Positions 37,943-47,319 of a stretch of DNA of 64,000 nucleotides are shown in pieces. The stretch comes from Pseudoalteromonas sp. N1230-9. GTDB taxonomy: Bacteria > Pseudomonadota > Gammaproteobacteria > Enterobacterales > Alteromonadaceae. Both the position numbers and the translations under genes were made by a program. The stretch spans positions 1 to 64,000 of the forward strand of contig NZ_CP090420.1 of assembly GCF_032716425.1 (NCBI RefSeq), written 5' to 3'. Numbering within the stretch: position 1 is the stretch's first letter; each line of letters begins with the position of its first letter. The notes under the pieces are model-generated. The model saw nothing but the letters and a program-made list of their open reading frames with translations. It did no database searches and had not been told where the DNA came from.

Positions 37943-38212
37943 ATGATGAATCATTTTGCGCTTTTGACTAAATAACTTCGGTTGGCTGCCCAATACTAGG
38001 CTCAACAACAGCGTAAATCAGATGGCTCACCCTACATTAACCATTTAATCGAAGTTGTCGATATACTTGTTAATATTGCTCATGTTCAAGATGAAAATGA
38101 GCTATGCGCCGCCGCTCTTCATGACAGCCTAGAAGATGCAGAAATTACCAAGGAGCAAATTGCAAATGAACTTGGTATTTGTGTGCTCAAATGCAAAGCG
38201 CTAACAAATTAA
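37943..38212 (+). pseudogene. Decayed SpoT/MESH1-type HD phosphohydrolase fragment
   Basis: One reading frame starting ATGATG, with GAGG five bases upstream, encodes an HD-domain fragment interrupted by TAA at 37973 and TAG at 37997. Recognisable segments are QQRKSDGSPYINHLIEVVDI and AAALHDSLEDAEITKEQIA, which match the N-terminal half of small (p)ppGpp hydrolases (RKxxGxPYxNH and LHDxxED motifs). The frame ends at TAA 38210, about half the usual domain length. Two nonsense changes plus 3' loss mark it as a dead gene. Confidence 0.8.
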
Positions 38213-38385
38213 AAGTCCTGTCATCATCAGCGTACCCGGCCAGCTTGCTACTAACCCCTCTTGAGTACAGTGTATTTAACGTACTGATAATCTGGAGCTA
38301 TCCCTATAATTAATAAGCTTTAAAATTTATTACTAACTAAGTTCGTTTTTTGGTTTCATTTTGTCTCACATACCCAAAATAAAAT

Positions 38386-38404
38386 TGAAATGATAATTAT
38401 TTTT
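38386..38404 (+). promoter_or_regulatory. Fur box upstream of siderophore receptor
   Basis: The 19 bases beginning TGAAATGATAATTATT match 13 of 19 positions of the Fur consensus GATAATGATAATCATTATC, with the core ATGATAAT intact. It lies 40 bases before the receptor start codon, consistent with iron repression. Confidence 0.7.
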
Positions 38405-38443
38405 AATTAATCTTTTGCTATTTTATAGGTACAAGGAAGGAAA

Positions 38444-40528
38444 ATGAAAATTAAAAAATTGGCTTTACTAATATCAGCTGTATTCGTTACAACACAAGCG
38501 GTGTCGCAAACACAAAAGCAACCAAGCAAAAAAGCACTTTCTGATATTGAAGTAATAGAGGTTTTAGGGCGAAGCTCGCAAACAACATTCTCTGATTACA
38601 GTTATTCTGTTACCCGCACTGCTGCTGATATTCTTGAGATCCCGCAATCAGTAAGCGCAGTAACCAAGGAGGTGATACAAGATCAAGCAATGATGCGCTT
38701 AAACGATGTTACTCCTTTTATTAGCGGCGCGAATGAATACTCTGTGTATGATGACATTACAATTCGGGGGTTTCGTAGCCAAGACGATCGCCGCGTCAAT
38801 GGTATGCGTACTCATAATAACTTTTGGAATCAAACCTTAATTGCTCATGTTGAACGTGTCGAAGTTATTAAAGGGCCAGCTTCTGCTGTATTTGGTGATG
38901 CAAGCCCAGGTGGCACGGTTAATACAGTAACTAAAAAACCGCTTGGTGAAAGCCGCCATAGCATTAGTGCTCGCCTTGGTAGTTATTCTGATAAATATGT
39001 CGCATTAGACACAACAGGCAAGGTAGCTAGCAATGATCGTTGGCTTTATCGATTTAATGCTGGCTACGAAGATTCAGAAACGTTCAGAAATAATATTTTT
39101 AATGAGAGTTTATTACTCTCACCCAGTTTTACATATTTACTAAGCGACGATACTAAAATTAATGTTGAGGTGGTTTACTCTGACAGCAAGGGGTTACTCG
39201 ACCGCGGTCAACCCAATTTACGTAACGCGACCGATTTATCTCAGGTGCCTATATCTTTATCGTCAAATCAGCCAGGGGATAAGCTAGATACAACCTCGTT
39301 ATCATCAAGTGTGACTTTAGACCATCATTTTAATGATTACTGGTCATTGGGTTTTAAATACATGCATTTAGATAGTGAGCAAAAGCTGGTTGAGCATCGT
39401 GCAGCGACATATGTTGATGGATCAGACTCCGTATTTAATGTTTGGTATACAGACCGTGATATTGATGCCGATTCAGATAATGTGACTGCTTACATAACAG
39501 GCAAAGTTTATACCGGTGATGTTGAGCACAATATTGTCATCGGTGGCGATTACATTGATAACCATAAACTCAATGCGCAACGAATGAGTCGCTCAGCAGG
39601 TACATTTGATATTTTAAACCCAACCTATGAGCAACCCGACATAGCAAGTTACAATTTAGGCGACCGTTTTGAATTTGGTGGTGGATTAAAGAGTAACGGT
39701 CTTTACATTCAAGATCATATTAAATTCGATGACTGGTCAATTTTAGCCAGTGTACGTCGCGAAGATTATAAGTTAACAGATCTAAATGGCAATGAAAGTT
39801 CAGACAGTGATTTTTTACCTCGCTTAGGTGTTGTTTATAATCTTACTCAAGACTCAAGTGTCTATGCCAGTTGGGTAACCGGCTTTGAACCCCCATCCAC
39901 ATTTTTAAATACCGAAGAGCAAGGTGGGCCATTTGGACCAATCGACAGTTACCTCTACGAAATTGGTTATAAGGCAAAGTTATTTGACGAAAAGGTGTTG
40001 CTAACAACGTCCATCTACCAAATAACAAAACAGAATGTGTTAGTGCAGGATTTTGCCCGTTCACAGCAATTAGGTTACCGAGTTTTTCGTCAAAGGGGTG
40101 AGGAGCAAGCCACAGGTTTCGAAATCGATATTAACGGGCAGCTCTCTGATAATTGGTTAGTGATTGCTAATTACGCCTACAATAGGGCGGAAATAACTGA
40201 AGACACGAATACGCTTTTAATTGGTAAACAAAAAGAAAATGCACCAAAAAATTCAGCCACACTATGGAGTAAATATAGCTTAAACGATACATGGCAGTTA
40301 GCGGTGGGGGCAAGTTATGTTGATAAGCGTAATACAACCGACGAAGCTGTTTTGCCATCGTATACACTGTTGCAAGCAGGTGTATATTTCAAGAAACCAA
40401 GTTGGAATGCTGCATTGCTTGTTGATAATGCACTCGATAAACAGCACTGGAGTGGTGGTTATGGTTACGGGCAGTTATTTGTGGGTGATCCACGTACCGT
40501 CAGTTTGACCGTAAACTACACGTGGTAG
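38444..40528 (+). CDS. TonB-dependent siderophore receptor
   Basis: Outer-membrane receptor of 694 residues of the FhuA/FhuE/FpvA-like siderophore family. Signal peptide cleaved about residue 22 (TQAVSQ), TonB box-like IEVIEVLGR, plug domain (about 60-165) with IPQSVSAVTKEVI, DDITIRGFR and GPASAVFGDASPGG, then a barrel ending in VNYTW with a terminal aromatic. The IPQSVSVVT motif is a hallmark of hydroxamate-type receptors, but the ligand is not certain. A Fur box precedes it and a terminator follows, so it is an independent iron-regulated unit. Confidence 0.92.
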   Translation: MKIKKLALLISAVFVTTQAVSQTQKQPSKKALSDIEVIEVLGRSSQTTFSDYSYSVTRTAADILEIPQSVSAVTKEVIQDQAMMRLNDVTPFISGANEYSVYDDITIRGFRSQDDRRVNGMRTHNNFWNQTLIAHVERVEVIKGPASAVFGDASPGGTVNTVTKKPLGESRHSISARLGSYSDKYVALDTTGKVASNDRWLYRFNAGYEDSETFRNNIFNESLLLSPSFTYLLSDDTKINVEVVYSDSKGLLDRGQPNLRNATDLSQVPISLSSNQPGDKLDTTSLSSSVTLDHHFNDYWSLGFKYMHLDSEQKLVEHRAATYVDGSDSVFNVWYTDRDIDADSDNVTAYITGKVYTGDVEHNIVIGGDYIDNHKLNAQRMSRSAGTFDILNPTYEQPDIASYNLGDRFEFGGGLKSNGLYIQDHIKFDDWSILASVRREDYKLTDLNGNESSDSDFLPRLGVVYNLTQDSSVYASWVTGFEPPSTFLNTEEQGGPFGPIDSYLYEIGYKAKLFDEKVLLTTSIYQITKQNVLVQDFARSQQLGYRVFRQRGEEQATGFEIDINGQLSDNWLVIANYAYNRAEITEDTNTLLIGKQKENAPKNSATLWSKYSLNDTWQLAVGASYVDKRNTTDEAVLPSYTLLQAGVYFKKPSWNAALLVDNALDKQHWSGGYGYGQLFVGDPRTVSLTVNYTW

Positions 40529-40537
40529 CACATAACG

Positions 40538-40564
40538 AATAGGCCTTAATAGGCCTATTTTTTT
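40538..40564 (+). terminator. Rho-independent terminator of siderophore receptor
   Basis: Nine-base stem AATAGGCCT / AGGCCTATT with loop TAAT, followed by T residues, about 10 bases past the stop. Confidence 0.88.
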
Positions 40565-40613
40565 ATTAGTTTGCCTGACATAATCTGGCTGTGTATTTTT
40601 ATATTGTTTGTTG

Positions 40614-41576
40614 ATGTCAGAATTTTATTCCTTATTAAAAAATAACTATCAAGATATTGAAGTTATTAATGTGATTAGCACTCTATGGAGCGGCTGTGGC
40701 GAAATTGTTCGTTGCCGGTTAGACGGTGAAACGCGGGTCATTAAATTGATTTCTATGCCTGATTTCATTGAACACTCGCGAATTAAGCAAAGTCAATTTG
40801 CGCTAGCCAGAAAGCAGCAATCTTATTTAGTTGAATACAATTGGTATAAGCAATACAGCTCATCTTTACCAGACCAAGCTGCCGCCATTCCTTGTTTTAA
40901 TCAGATACAGAAGCAAAATCAATTTGCTTTAATTTTTGATGATTTTACAGCGTTTGGCTATCAACAAGCTCAAGAACACACTCAACATATTCATGCAATA
41001 CTTAAATGGTTAGCGCACTTTCATGCTTTTCATTTATCAACGTCGGGCGAGGGGTTATGGCCTCGAGGCAGTTATTGGCATTTAGCCACGCGTCCTGATG
41101 AATACGCGCGAATGCCCGACTCGTCCCTCAAAGCCGCAGCTGAACATATTGATTGCGCAATTTATCAATGCAAATATCAAACACTAATACATGGGGATGC
41201 AAAGCGTGCTAATTTTGCTATTAACTCACAGACTAATCATGTACTTGGTTATGACTTTCAATATGTTGGAAAAGGGATTGGCGTTATCGATGTAATGTAC
41301 TTTTTGGGAAGTTGTTTAAATGAGAGCGCACTGAAGTTAAATGCGCAAACCTACCTAAATCGATATTTCGCAGAGTTAAATGCAGCACTTAAACAGTATC
41401 AGGGCACTATAAATGCAGACGATTTGATCAGTAGTTGGCGTGAACTGTGGTGTTATGTATGGGCTGATTTTTATCGGTTTTTATCAGGTTGGAGCCCTCA
41501 GCATGTAAAGATAAATGGTTATATGCAAAACCAATTCAATGAATACCTGAACAAAAATAAGGAATATGATGAATAA
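40614..41576 (+). CDS. Aminoglycoside/ecdysteroid-kinase-like phosphotransferase
   Basis: Cytosolic kinase-fold protein of 320 residues from ATG 40614 (two TTG codons lie just before). The catalytic loop reads LIHGDAKRANFAI and the metal-binding motif is YDFQYVGKG, a pattern close to the EcKL/choline-kinase-like phosphotransferases (HGD...N and DFQ). A Lys for ATP binding is likely in TRVIKLI. The substrate is a small alcohol or sugar of unknown identity. Its last codons overlap the start of the oxidoreductase gene, so the two are translated together. Confidence 0.8.
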   Translation: MSEFYSLLKNNYQDIEVINVISTLWSGCGEIVRCRLDGETRVIKLISMPDFIEHSRIKQSQFALARKQQSYLVEYNWYKQYSSSLPDQAAAIPCFNQIQKQNQFALIFDDFTAFGYQQAQEHTQHIHAILKWLAHFHAFHLSTSGEGLWPRGSYWHLATRPDEYARMPDSSLKAAAEHIDCAIYQCKYQTLIHGDAKRANFAINSQTNHVLGYDFQYVGKGIGVIDVMYFLGSCLNESALKLNAQTYLNRYFAELNAALKQYQGTINADDLISSWRELWCYVWADFYRFLSGWSPQHVKINGYMQNQFNEYLNKNKEYDE

Positions 41577-42540
41577 GCCTATTCGTTTTGCCATTATTGG
41601 CTGTGGAGCGGTAACTGAGGTAAAAAGTGGCCCTGCTTATCAGCAAGTAAAGGGTATTGAACTTATTGGCGTTACACGCAGAGATTTAAACAAAGCGCAT
41701 GATTATGCTACACGCCATACTGTACCCAAAGTATTCGCAACTAACAGCGAGCTAATAAACGATGAAATGGTTGATGCTGTTTATATAGCAACGCCACCCG
41801 ATAGTCATAAAGACTTGGCGCTTGAAGTTGCCAAAGCAGGCAAACCTTGCTGCATCGAAAAGCCACTCGCTCCTAGTTACGAAGAGAGCTATGCAATTGT
41901 TGAGGCGTTTAAAGGTGCTAAACAACCATTATTTGTCGCTTACTATCGACGCTCTTTACCACGGTTTAATAAGGTTAAAGAACTTATTCAAAATGGTAAA
42001 ATTGGCCAAGTACGCCATGTAAGTTGGCACTTAAGTAAAGTGCCAAGCGAACTTGATTTGTCCGGTGAATATAATTGGCGCACTGATAAATGCATTGCTC
42101 GTGGTGGCTACTTTGATGACTTAGCGAGTCATGGCTTAGATTTATTCGCTTACTTACTGGGCGAGTTTACTCGGGTTCATGGTTTTAGTTCAAATCAACA
42201 AGGATTGTACTCAGCATTTGATGCTGTTACAGCTCATTGGCAGCACAGTTCTGGTGTGACAGGTGTTGGCAGTTGGAATTTTGCCTCTGCTAAGCGTTTC
42301 GATGATGTGGTTATTTATGGCAGCAAAGGTGAAATACGCTTTAGTGTATTTGATGAAAAGCCAATTGAGCTCAATAACCTTGCTGGTAAGTGTAGATTTC
42401 CCATCGAAAACCCCGTTCATATTCAACAGTTTCATGTTGAAAATATAGCGAGGTTTTTTGACCAAGGGGCACCACACCCATCGACAGGAGAGTCAGCACT
42501 TCATACAAGTTGGGTAATGGAACAAATTCTAGCTAATTAA
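41566..42540 (+). CDS. Gfo/Idh/MocA family oxidoreductase
   Basis: NAD(P)-dependent sugar or inositol-type dehydrogenase of 324 residues. The Rossmann motif is IIGCGAVTEVKSGPAY (residues about 9-24), the cofactor- and substrate-binding motif is CIEKPLAPSYEE (about 103), and the C-terminal domain has the GGYFDDLASHGLDLF stretch with the catalytic-type Asp/His. The start overlaps the kinase stop (ATGATGAATAA), with GGA just before. Paired with the kinase, it suggests oxidation of a phosphorylated or phosphorylatable polyol (inference). Its stop overlaps the convergent gene by four bases. Confidence 0.9.
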   Translation: MMNKPIRFAIIGCGAVTEVKSGPAYQQVKGIELIGVTRRDLNKAHDYATRHTVPKVFATNSELINDEMVDAVYIATPPDSHKDLALEVAKAGKPCCIEKPLAPSYEESYAIVEAFKGAKQPLFVAYYRRSLPRFNKVKELIQNGKIGQVRHVSWHLSKVPSELDLSGEYNWRTDKCIARGGYFDDLASHGLDLFAYLLGEFTRVHGFSSNQQGLYSAFDAVTAHWQHSSGVTGVGSWNFASAKRFDDVVIYGSKGEIRFSVFDEKPIELNNLAGKCRFPIENPVHIQQFHVENIARFFDQGAPHPSTGESALHTSWVMEQILAN

Positions 42541-43364
42541 TGCACGTAAGCATTATTAAATGCCTCAATAATGACTTTTTGTTCAGGAGCTGGAAACAGC
42601 TCCGATAGCCGTTTGCTAATAAGAGTTTTGACTCTTTCACTTTGAAGCGCACGGTCAAATAACGCAATGGCTTGCCTTCCTTGCGGCGAAGGTGAACATG
42701 CTATATAACCAAAAACAGCTGCTTGGTCAGGCTCAATGGTTAAATAACGTATTTTATCCGTCCTAGCAGCGCGTTGATATCGGTTTATAAACACGTCTCT
42801 ATATTCAATAATGGCATCTATTTTGTTTTGAAAGAGCATCTGCCCCAAGCGACTCGCATTGGTTGCGCCTTCAAGTTTAAAAAAGTGTTTTTCATTATTT
42901 TTAATAAAGGTATCAATATCCGCGGAATACGAGCGTCCACTTGTTACGCCAATCGTGAGGTCGTAGTCATTGATTGCTTTTTCCAGTGACAGTGAATCAG
43001 GTAATGTAGGCATATTAAATACAATGAGCCTATTTGCAGGAAATGCCATAATTGGGTAGCGAGTAAATAGGGCATTAGCCTTTCGTTCAGGTGTTTTTAA
43101 CTTGTTATACAAGCAAACATCAGGGAGCATGCTGAGTTGTTTCCACTCTCGCAATCTGCTTGCGGGAACAAACTGGATGTTTATTTCATTCTGTATTTCT
43201 TTTACAGCTTCGAGTAAGAAAATAGTTGCTTCATTTCTCGGCTTTCCATTTGCTTGCGGAATAAAGTCATCCATCACTTTTATTTCTAAAGGCTCAGAAT
43301 TAGCTGTTGAACTTAAAAAAGCGAGGTTAAATAGTATTAAAAAAACGAGCGAATATGTTTTCAT
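42537..43364 (-). CDS. Periplasmic solute-binding protein, family 3-like
   Basis: Exported protein of 275 residues from ATG 43364 (signal peptide MKTYSLVFLILFNLAFLSST). The body resembles SBP_bac_3 proteins seen as stand-alone genes in marine Alteromonadales: LEIKVMDDFIPQA at the front, a middle GVTSGRSY and a C-terminal AIALFDRAL stretch. No permease or ATPase is near, so it may feed a sensor or a distant transporter. The frame is open 16 codons upstream, but the signal peptide defines the start. Ligand unknown. Confidence 0.8.
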   Translation of the reverse strand: MKTYSLVFLILFNLAFLSSTANSEPLEIKVMDDFIPQANGKPRNEATIFLLEAVKEIQNEINIQFVPASRLREWKQLSMLPDVCLYNKLKTPERKANALFTRYPIMAFPANRLIVFNMPTLPDSLSLEKAINDYDLTIGVTSGRSYSADIDTFIKNNEKHFFKLEGATNASRLGQMLFQNKIDAIIEYRDVFINRYQRAARTDKIRYLTIEPDQAAVFGYIACSPSPQGRQAIALFDRALQSERVKTLISKRLSELFPAPEQKVIIEAFNNAYVH

Positions 43365-43560
43365 GCTACGTTGATACCCAAAAATTAAATAAACCATGAT
43401 GTTGTGCCACACCAGTTTGTTGCAAAAAAATTAATATTTTGGCCTTTTGATTAATATTAGACCTATTAACGAAATTAATGCAATAACAATGCATTTTTTG
43501 CGGTAGTGCGGCCTATTATACGCTAAAATAGGCGTAATTTATTTCATTTAGGTTCTACTT

Positions 43561-44190
43561 ATGTCTATCCATGTAATTACTCATCCGTTAGTTCAACACA
43601 AACTTGGCCTTATGCGCGCAGAAGGTATTAGTACAAAAAGTTTCCGTGAGCTAGCGTCTGAAGTAGGTACTTTGCTTACTTACGAAGCAACTAAAAACCT
43701 ACCATTAGAAAGCGTGCAAATCACAGGATGGGATGGTTCAACATTAGATGTAGAGCACATTAAAGGTAAAAAAATTACTGTTGTGCCAATTTTACGTGCC
43801 GGCCTTGGCATGATGGATGGCGTGATGCAATTATTACCCGCTGCAAAAGTGAGTGTTGTGGGTCTTCAGCGTAACGAAGAAACACTCGAGCCAGTGCCTT
43901 ATTTTGAAAAGCTGGTTGGCAAAATTGATGAGCGTTTAAGCCTTGTTATTGATCCAATGCTGGCAACGGGTGGCTCGATGATCGCCACTATCGATATGCT
44001 GAAAAAAGCAGGCTGTAAAGATATTAAAGTGATTGTATTAGTGGCAGCACCAGAAGGCGTAGAAAAAACCCTTGCAGCGCACCCAGATGTTGAAATTTTC
44101 ACTGCATCTTTAGACAGTCACTTAAACGAAAAAGGATATATCATTCCAGGCTTAGGAGATGCCGGTGACAAGATTTTTGGCACAGTGTAA
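43561..44190 (+). CDS. upp: Uracil phosphoribosyltransferase
   Basis: Salvage enzyme of 209 residues converting uracil and PRPP to UMP. Conserved elements: [14 protein letters not shown] at the N-terminus, [11 protein letters not shown], the PRPP loop [12 protein letters not shown] and the C-terminal uracil-binding [12 protein letters not shown]. Full family length. Ten bases separate it from the uracil permease gene, the usual upp-uraA operon. Confidence 0.98.
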   Translation: MSIHVITHPLVQHKLGLMRAEGISTKSFRELASEVGTLLTYEATKNLPLESVQITGWDGSTLDVEHIKGKKITVVPILRAGLGMMDGVMQLLPAAKVSVVGLQRNEETLEPVPYFEKLVGKIDERLSLVIDPMLATGGSMIATIDMLKKAGCKDIKVIVLVAAPEGVEKTLAAHPDVEIFTASLDSHLNEKGYIIPGLGDAGDKIFGTV

Positions 44191-44199
44191 GGCGCTCAC

Positions 44200-45435
44200 G
44201 TGGAAAATCATCAACCATTTTCGTTAAAAACCATTTTAACTGGCGCGCAAATGCTGTTTGTCGCATTTGGCGCACTGGTACTTGTGCCGTTACTGACAGG
44301 CCTTGATCCCAATGTGGCTTTATTTACCGCAGGTTTGGGGACTTTACTGTTTCATGTGGTTACCAAAGGCCAAGTTCCTATCTTTTTAGCATCGTCTTTT
44401 GCTTTCATCGCACCTATTATCGCCTCGGTACAAATGTGGGGGATTCCCGCAACTATGGGTGGTTTAATGGTGGCAGGCTTTTGCTATTTTGCGCTTAGCT
44501 TGATTGTAAAATTTAAAGGCGTGAATGCGCTGCACAAGGTGTTACCACCTGTGGTTGTTGGCCCTGTCATAATGGTGATTGGTTTAGCCTTAGCACCCGT
44601 CGCTGTGAATATGGCAATGGGTAAAGCAGGGGATGGCAGTGCACAATTAATCCCTTATGAGCAAGCTATTTGGGTTTCAGCTTTATCATTACTGGTTACG
44701 CTGATTTTTGCGGTATGGGGCAAAGGTGTATTTAAACTTATTCCTATTCTTGCTGGGGTGGTTGCAGGTTACCTTGCTTCGTTATTGTTAGGGATTGTTG
44801 AATTTAATGCGGTCACTGAAGCAAACTGGTTTGCTGTGCCGGCATTTACTTACCCTGAGTTTAAATGGCAAGCTATTTTGTTTATGGTGCCTGTGGCCAT
44901 TGCGCCAGCTATTGAACATATTGGCGACATGATGGCTATTAGCCAAGTCACGGGTAAAGACTATTTAAAGAAACCAGGTTTACACCGAACCTTATTAGGC
45001 GATGGCCTCGCAACCTCTGCGGCATCGGTTTTTGGTGGTCCACCTAATACAACGTACTCTGAAGTAACGGGGGCGGTAATGCTCACCCGTAACTTCAACC
45101 CTCGCGTGATGCTTTGGACTGCAATCATCGCTATTGTGCTCGCGTTTGTGGCAAAAATGGGCGCGGGTTTACAAACGATTCCGGTGCCTGTGATGGGTGG
45201 CATCATGATATTACTATTCGGTTCAATTGCTGTGGTTGGTTTAAATACCTTAGTAAAATCGGGGGAAGACCTTACAGCTCCTAGAAACTTGACCATCATT
45301 GCGCTTATTTTAGTATTTGGTATTGGTGGCATGCATATTGGCGGTGACGAGTTTAGCTTACAAGGTGTGAGCCTATGCGCAATTTTGGGGATTATCTTAA
45401 ATGCCGTCCTCCCCAAAGCAGTGCAAGAATCATAG
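44200..45435 (+). CDS. uraA: Uracil permease (NCS2 family)
   Basis: Uracil:proton symporter of 411 residues with about 14 membrane segments. NCS2 hallmarks include AIEHIGDMMAIS (substrate-binding Glu) and GGPPNTTYSEVTG. GTG start at 44200, 10 bases after upp. The position behind upp supports uracil rather than xanthine as substrate. Ends in a strong terminator. Confidence 0.95.
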   Translation: MENHQPFSLKTILTGAQMLFVAFGALVLVPLLTGLDPNVALFTAGLGTLLFHVVTKGQVPIFLASSFAFIAPIIASVQMWGIPATMGGLMVAGFCYFALSLIVKFKGVNALHKVLPPVVVGPVIMVIGLALAPVAVNMAMGKAGDGSAQLIPYEQAIWVSALSLLVTLIFAVWGKGVFKLIPILAGVVAGYLASLLLGIVEFNAVTEANWFAVPAFTYPEFKWQAILFMVPVAIAPAIEHIGDMMAISQVTGKDYLKKPGLHRTLLGDGLATSAASVFGGPPNTTYSEVTGAVMLTRNFNPRVMLWTAIIAIVLAFVAKMGAGLQTIPVPVMGGIMILLFGSIAVVGLNTLVKSGEDLTAPRNLTIIALILVFGIGGMHIGGDEFSLQGVSLCAILGIILNAVLPKAVQES

Positions 45436-45466
45436 TTGATATTAATTAGCATTGAATATTTGCACC

Positions 45467-45496
45467 AAAAAAGCGCATTTAATATGCGCTTTTTTT
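45467..45496 (+). terminator. Rho-independent terminator of upp-uraA
   Basis: Stem GCGCAT / ATGCGC extended by A:T pairs, loop TTAAT, flanked by six A and seven T residues; could act in both directions. Confidence 0.9.
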
Positions 45497-45576
45497 GTAA
45501 CTAATTAAAAAGTAAGGAATTAAAAAACTGGTCTACTAACTGCATTTATCTCTATGTCATACTGGTAGGAGCGATT

Positions 45577-47319
45577 ATGCAAGAGGCAAATGTTGTGGAT
45601 ATTACCCCGTTTTTAGCGAAGCATCAGTTACCGCTGAAGTATCAATATTTAAGTGAGCAGTTTTTTATACCCCTCGCGCACGATGTCTTAAGCGCAAAAA
45701 TAACCGGCCAACCTATGTTGGTGGCTATCAACGGCTGCCAGGGCTCAGGAAAAACAACCCTCGCTGATTTTTTAGTGACCTGGGTAAATAGCAATACCGA
45801 ATTTAATAGCGTGTCATTATCAATCGATGACTTTTATTTAAGCCGCGATGCACGCACTGAGCTTGCTAAAGACGTTCATCCTTTGTTTGTAAGTCGTGGT
45901 GTACCAGGCACCCATGATACGCAATTAATGGAGCAAACCTTATCAGCCTTGTTGGCAGGCAAGGTGGATGTGCCATTATCTCAATTTGATAAGCTAACAG
46001 ATGATCCAGTGCCAAAAGACCAGTGGCCTCGTAATCAAAAGCCGATTGATATCGTGTTTTTTGAAGGCTGGTGTGTAGCCAGTACACCCCAGCAGCCTTA
46101 TCAGCTACAAACTCCAATTAATGAATTAGAACAACTAGAAGATGCCGATGGCATTTGGCGCCGTTGTGTTAATAGTTGTTTAGCCAATGAATATCAACAT
46201 GTATTCGCGATGGCTGATTACACCATTATGTTAAAAGCCCCTTCATTCGAAGATGTGTATGCGTGGCGCTTAGAGCAAGAGCATAAGTTAATTGCCAAAA
46301 AAGGCCAAGGACAGGGCACGTTTGACGAAGTGAGCTTAAAGCGTTTTATCTCTCATTTTGAACGCATTACGCGTGAAAACTTAGCCACGCTTGCGCACAG
46401 CGTGGATGCGTTATTATTGCTTGATACTGAGCGTGATATTACCAAGATGGAACTATTGGCTGACCAAATTGCACAACCACTGATTTTTACTGATTTAGAC
46501 GGAACATTACTTGATCACGATAGTTACGAGTGTGAGGTGATTAAACCTTTTTTGGCAAAGTTGAATGGCAGTGGTGTTAATGTCATTTTTAACACCAGTA
46601 AAACTTTTGCTGAAGTGACTGATATTCAAAAAGGGTTAAATCACCATCAACCTTTTATTGTTGAAAATGGCGCGGCCGTTTATATCCCAAAAGACTATTT
46701 TAAAACAAAGCCGATTGGCTGTGATGACTATAAAGGTTATTGGCGTTTTGCCATGACGCAAAGTACCGATAAATTGCATGACGACCTTAAACAATATGCC
46801 AGTCAATTTAGTCATTGTGTACGCTTATTTAGTCAATTTAGTGCACATGAAATAGCCGAGTTAACAGGACTCCCCGTCGATAAAAGTGAACTGGCTCTAA
46901 AGCGCCAGTACTCAGATCCGGTTTGTTTCTCGGGCAGTGATGAAGAAAAGCAAGGTTTGATAGATACTATGAGCCAAGCAGGCTACGAAGTGCTTGTTGG
47001 CGGACGTTTTATCCATTTAACCAAAGGTAACAATAAAGGTCTTGCACAAAAATGGCTGTTAAATCAGTTTAAAAAAGCCTATCGCAATCCATTTACTGTG
47101 ATAGCCCTCGGCGACAGTCAAAACGATGTAGCCATGTTAAAAGCGGCCGACACCGCTATTTTAATCAATAATCCTGGCAGCCAAGTGCAATCACAAATAT
47201 TACAAAAAGCCTGGCAGCTCAGCGAAAAACCAGCCCCAGCAGGTTGGGTTCAAGAAGTTTCTGCGTTAACTATCATCAAAGCGCGTTTTGCAGCAAAACA
47301 GGAGCAATCTCATGGCTGA
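45577..47319 (+). CDS. Fused D-glycerate 3-kinase / glucosyl-3-phosphoglycerate phosphatase
   Basis: Bifunctional protein of 580 residues. Residues 1-295 are a P-loop kinase of the GLYK type: Walker A GCQGSGKTT (about 53-61), SIDDFYLSR, GVPGTHD and QFDKLTDDP, as in D-glycerate 3-kinases. Residues 300-580 are a HAD-IIB phosphatase of the mannosyl-3-phosphoglycerate phosphatase family with nucleophile Asp306 in FTDLDGTLLD, NTSKT and GDSQNDVAML. GGAG lies six bases before the ATG. Together with the next two genes it handles glucosylglycerate: the phosphatase finishes its synthesis and the kinase returns released glycerate to 3-phosphoglycerate. The fusion's function is inferred from domains and context. 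Confidence 0.88.
   Translation: MQEANVVDITPFLAKHQLPLKYQYLSEQFFIPLAHDVLSAKITGQPMLVAINGCQGSGKTTLADFLVTWVNSNTEFNSVSLSIDDFYLSRDARTELAKDVHPLFVSRGVPGTHDTQLMEQTLSALLAGKVDVPLSQFDKLTDDPVPKDQWPRNQKPIDIVFFEGWCVASTPQQPYQLQTPINELEQLEDADGIWRRCVNSCLANEYQHVFAMADYTIMLKAPSFEDVYAWRLEQEHKLIAKKGQGQGTFDEVSLKRFISHFERITRENLATLAHSVDALLLLDTERDITKMELLADQIAQPLIFTDLDGTLLDHDSYECEVIKPFLAKLNGSGVNVIFNTSKTFAEVTDIQKGLNHHQPFIVENGAAVYIPKDYFKTKPIGCDDYKGYWRFAMTQSTDKLHDDLKQYASQFSHCVRLFSQFSAHEIAELTGLPVDKSELALKRQYSDPVCFSGSDEEKQGLIDTMSQAGYEVLVGGRFIHLTKGNNKGLAQKWLLNQFKKAYRNPFTVIALGDSQNDVAMLKAADTAILINNPGSQVQSQILQKAWQLSEKPAPAGWVQEVSALTIIKARFAAKQEQSHG

Larger units (their letters stand above)
37715..38443. other. Gene-poor region with decayed sequence
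   Basis: About 730 bases without an intact gene. It contains an HD-hydrolase pseudogene (37943-38212) and, at its right end, the Fur-type promoter region of the siderophore receptor. Left of the pseudogene there are only small imperfect hairpins. Confidence 0.6.

Noticed and set aside
43486..43507. Small hairpin AATGCA / TGCATT followed by T residues upstream of upp, as a pyrimidine attenuator
   Set aside because: The stem is six A+T-rich pairs and no leader peptide or alternative pairing was found.
44961..45452. 163-codon minus-strand open frame opposite uraA
   Set aside because: It is the antisense shadow of a strongly conserved permease, lacks a ribosome site, and its translation is proline- and serine-rich without domain features.
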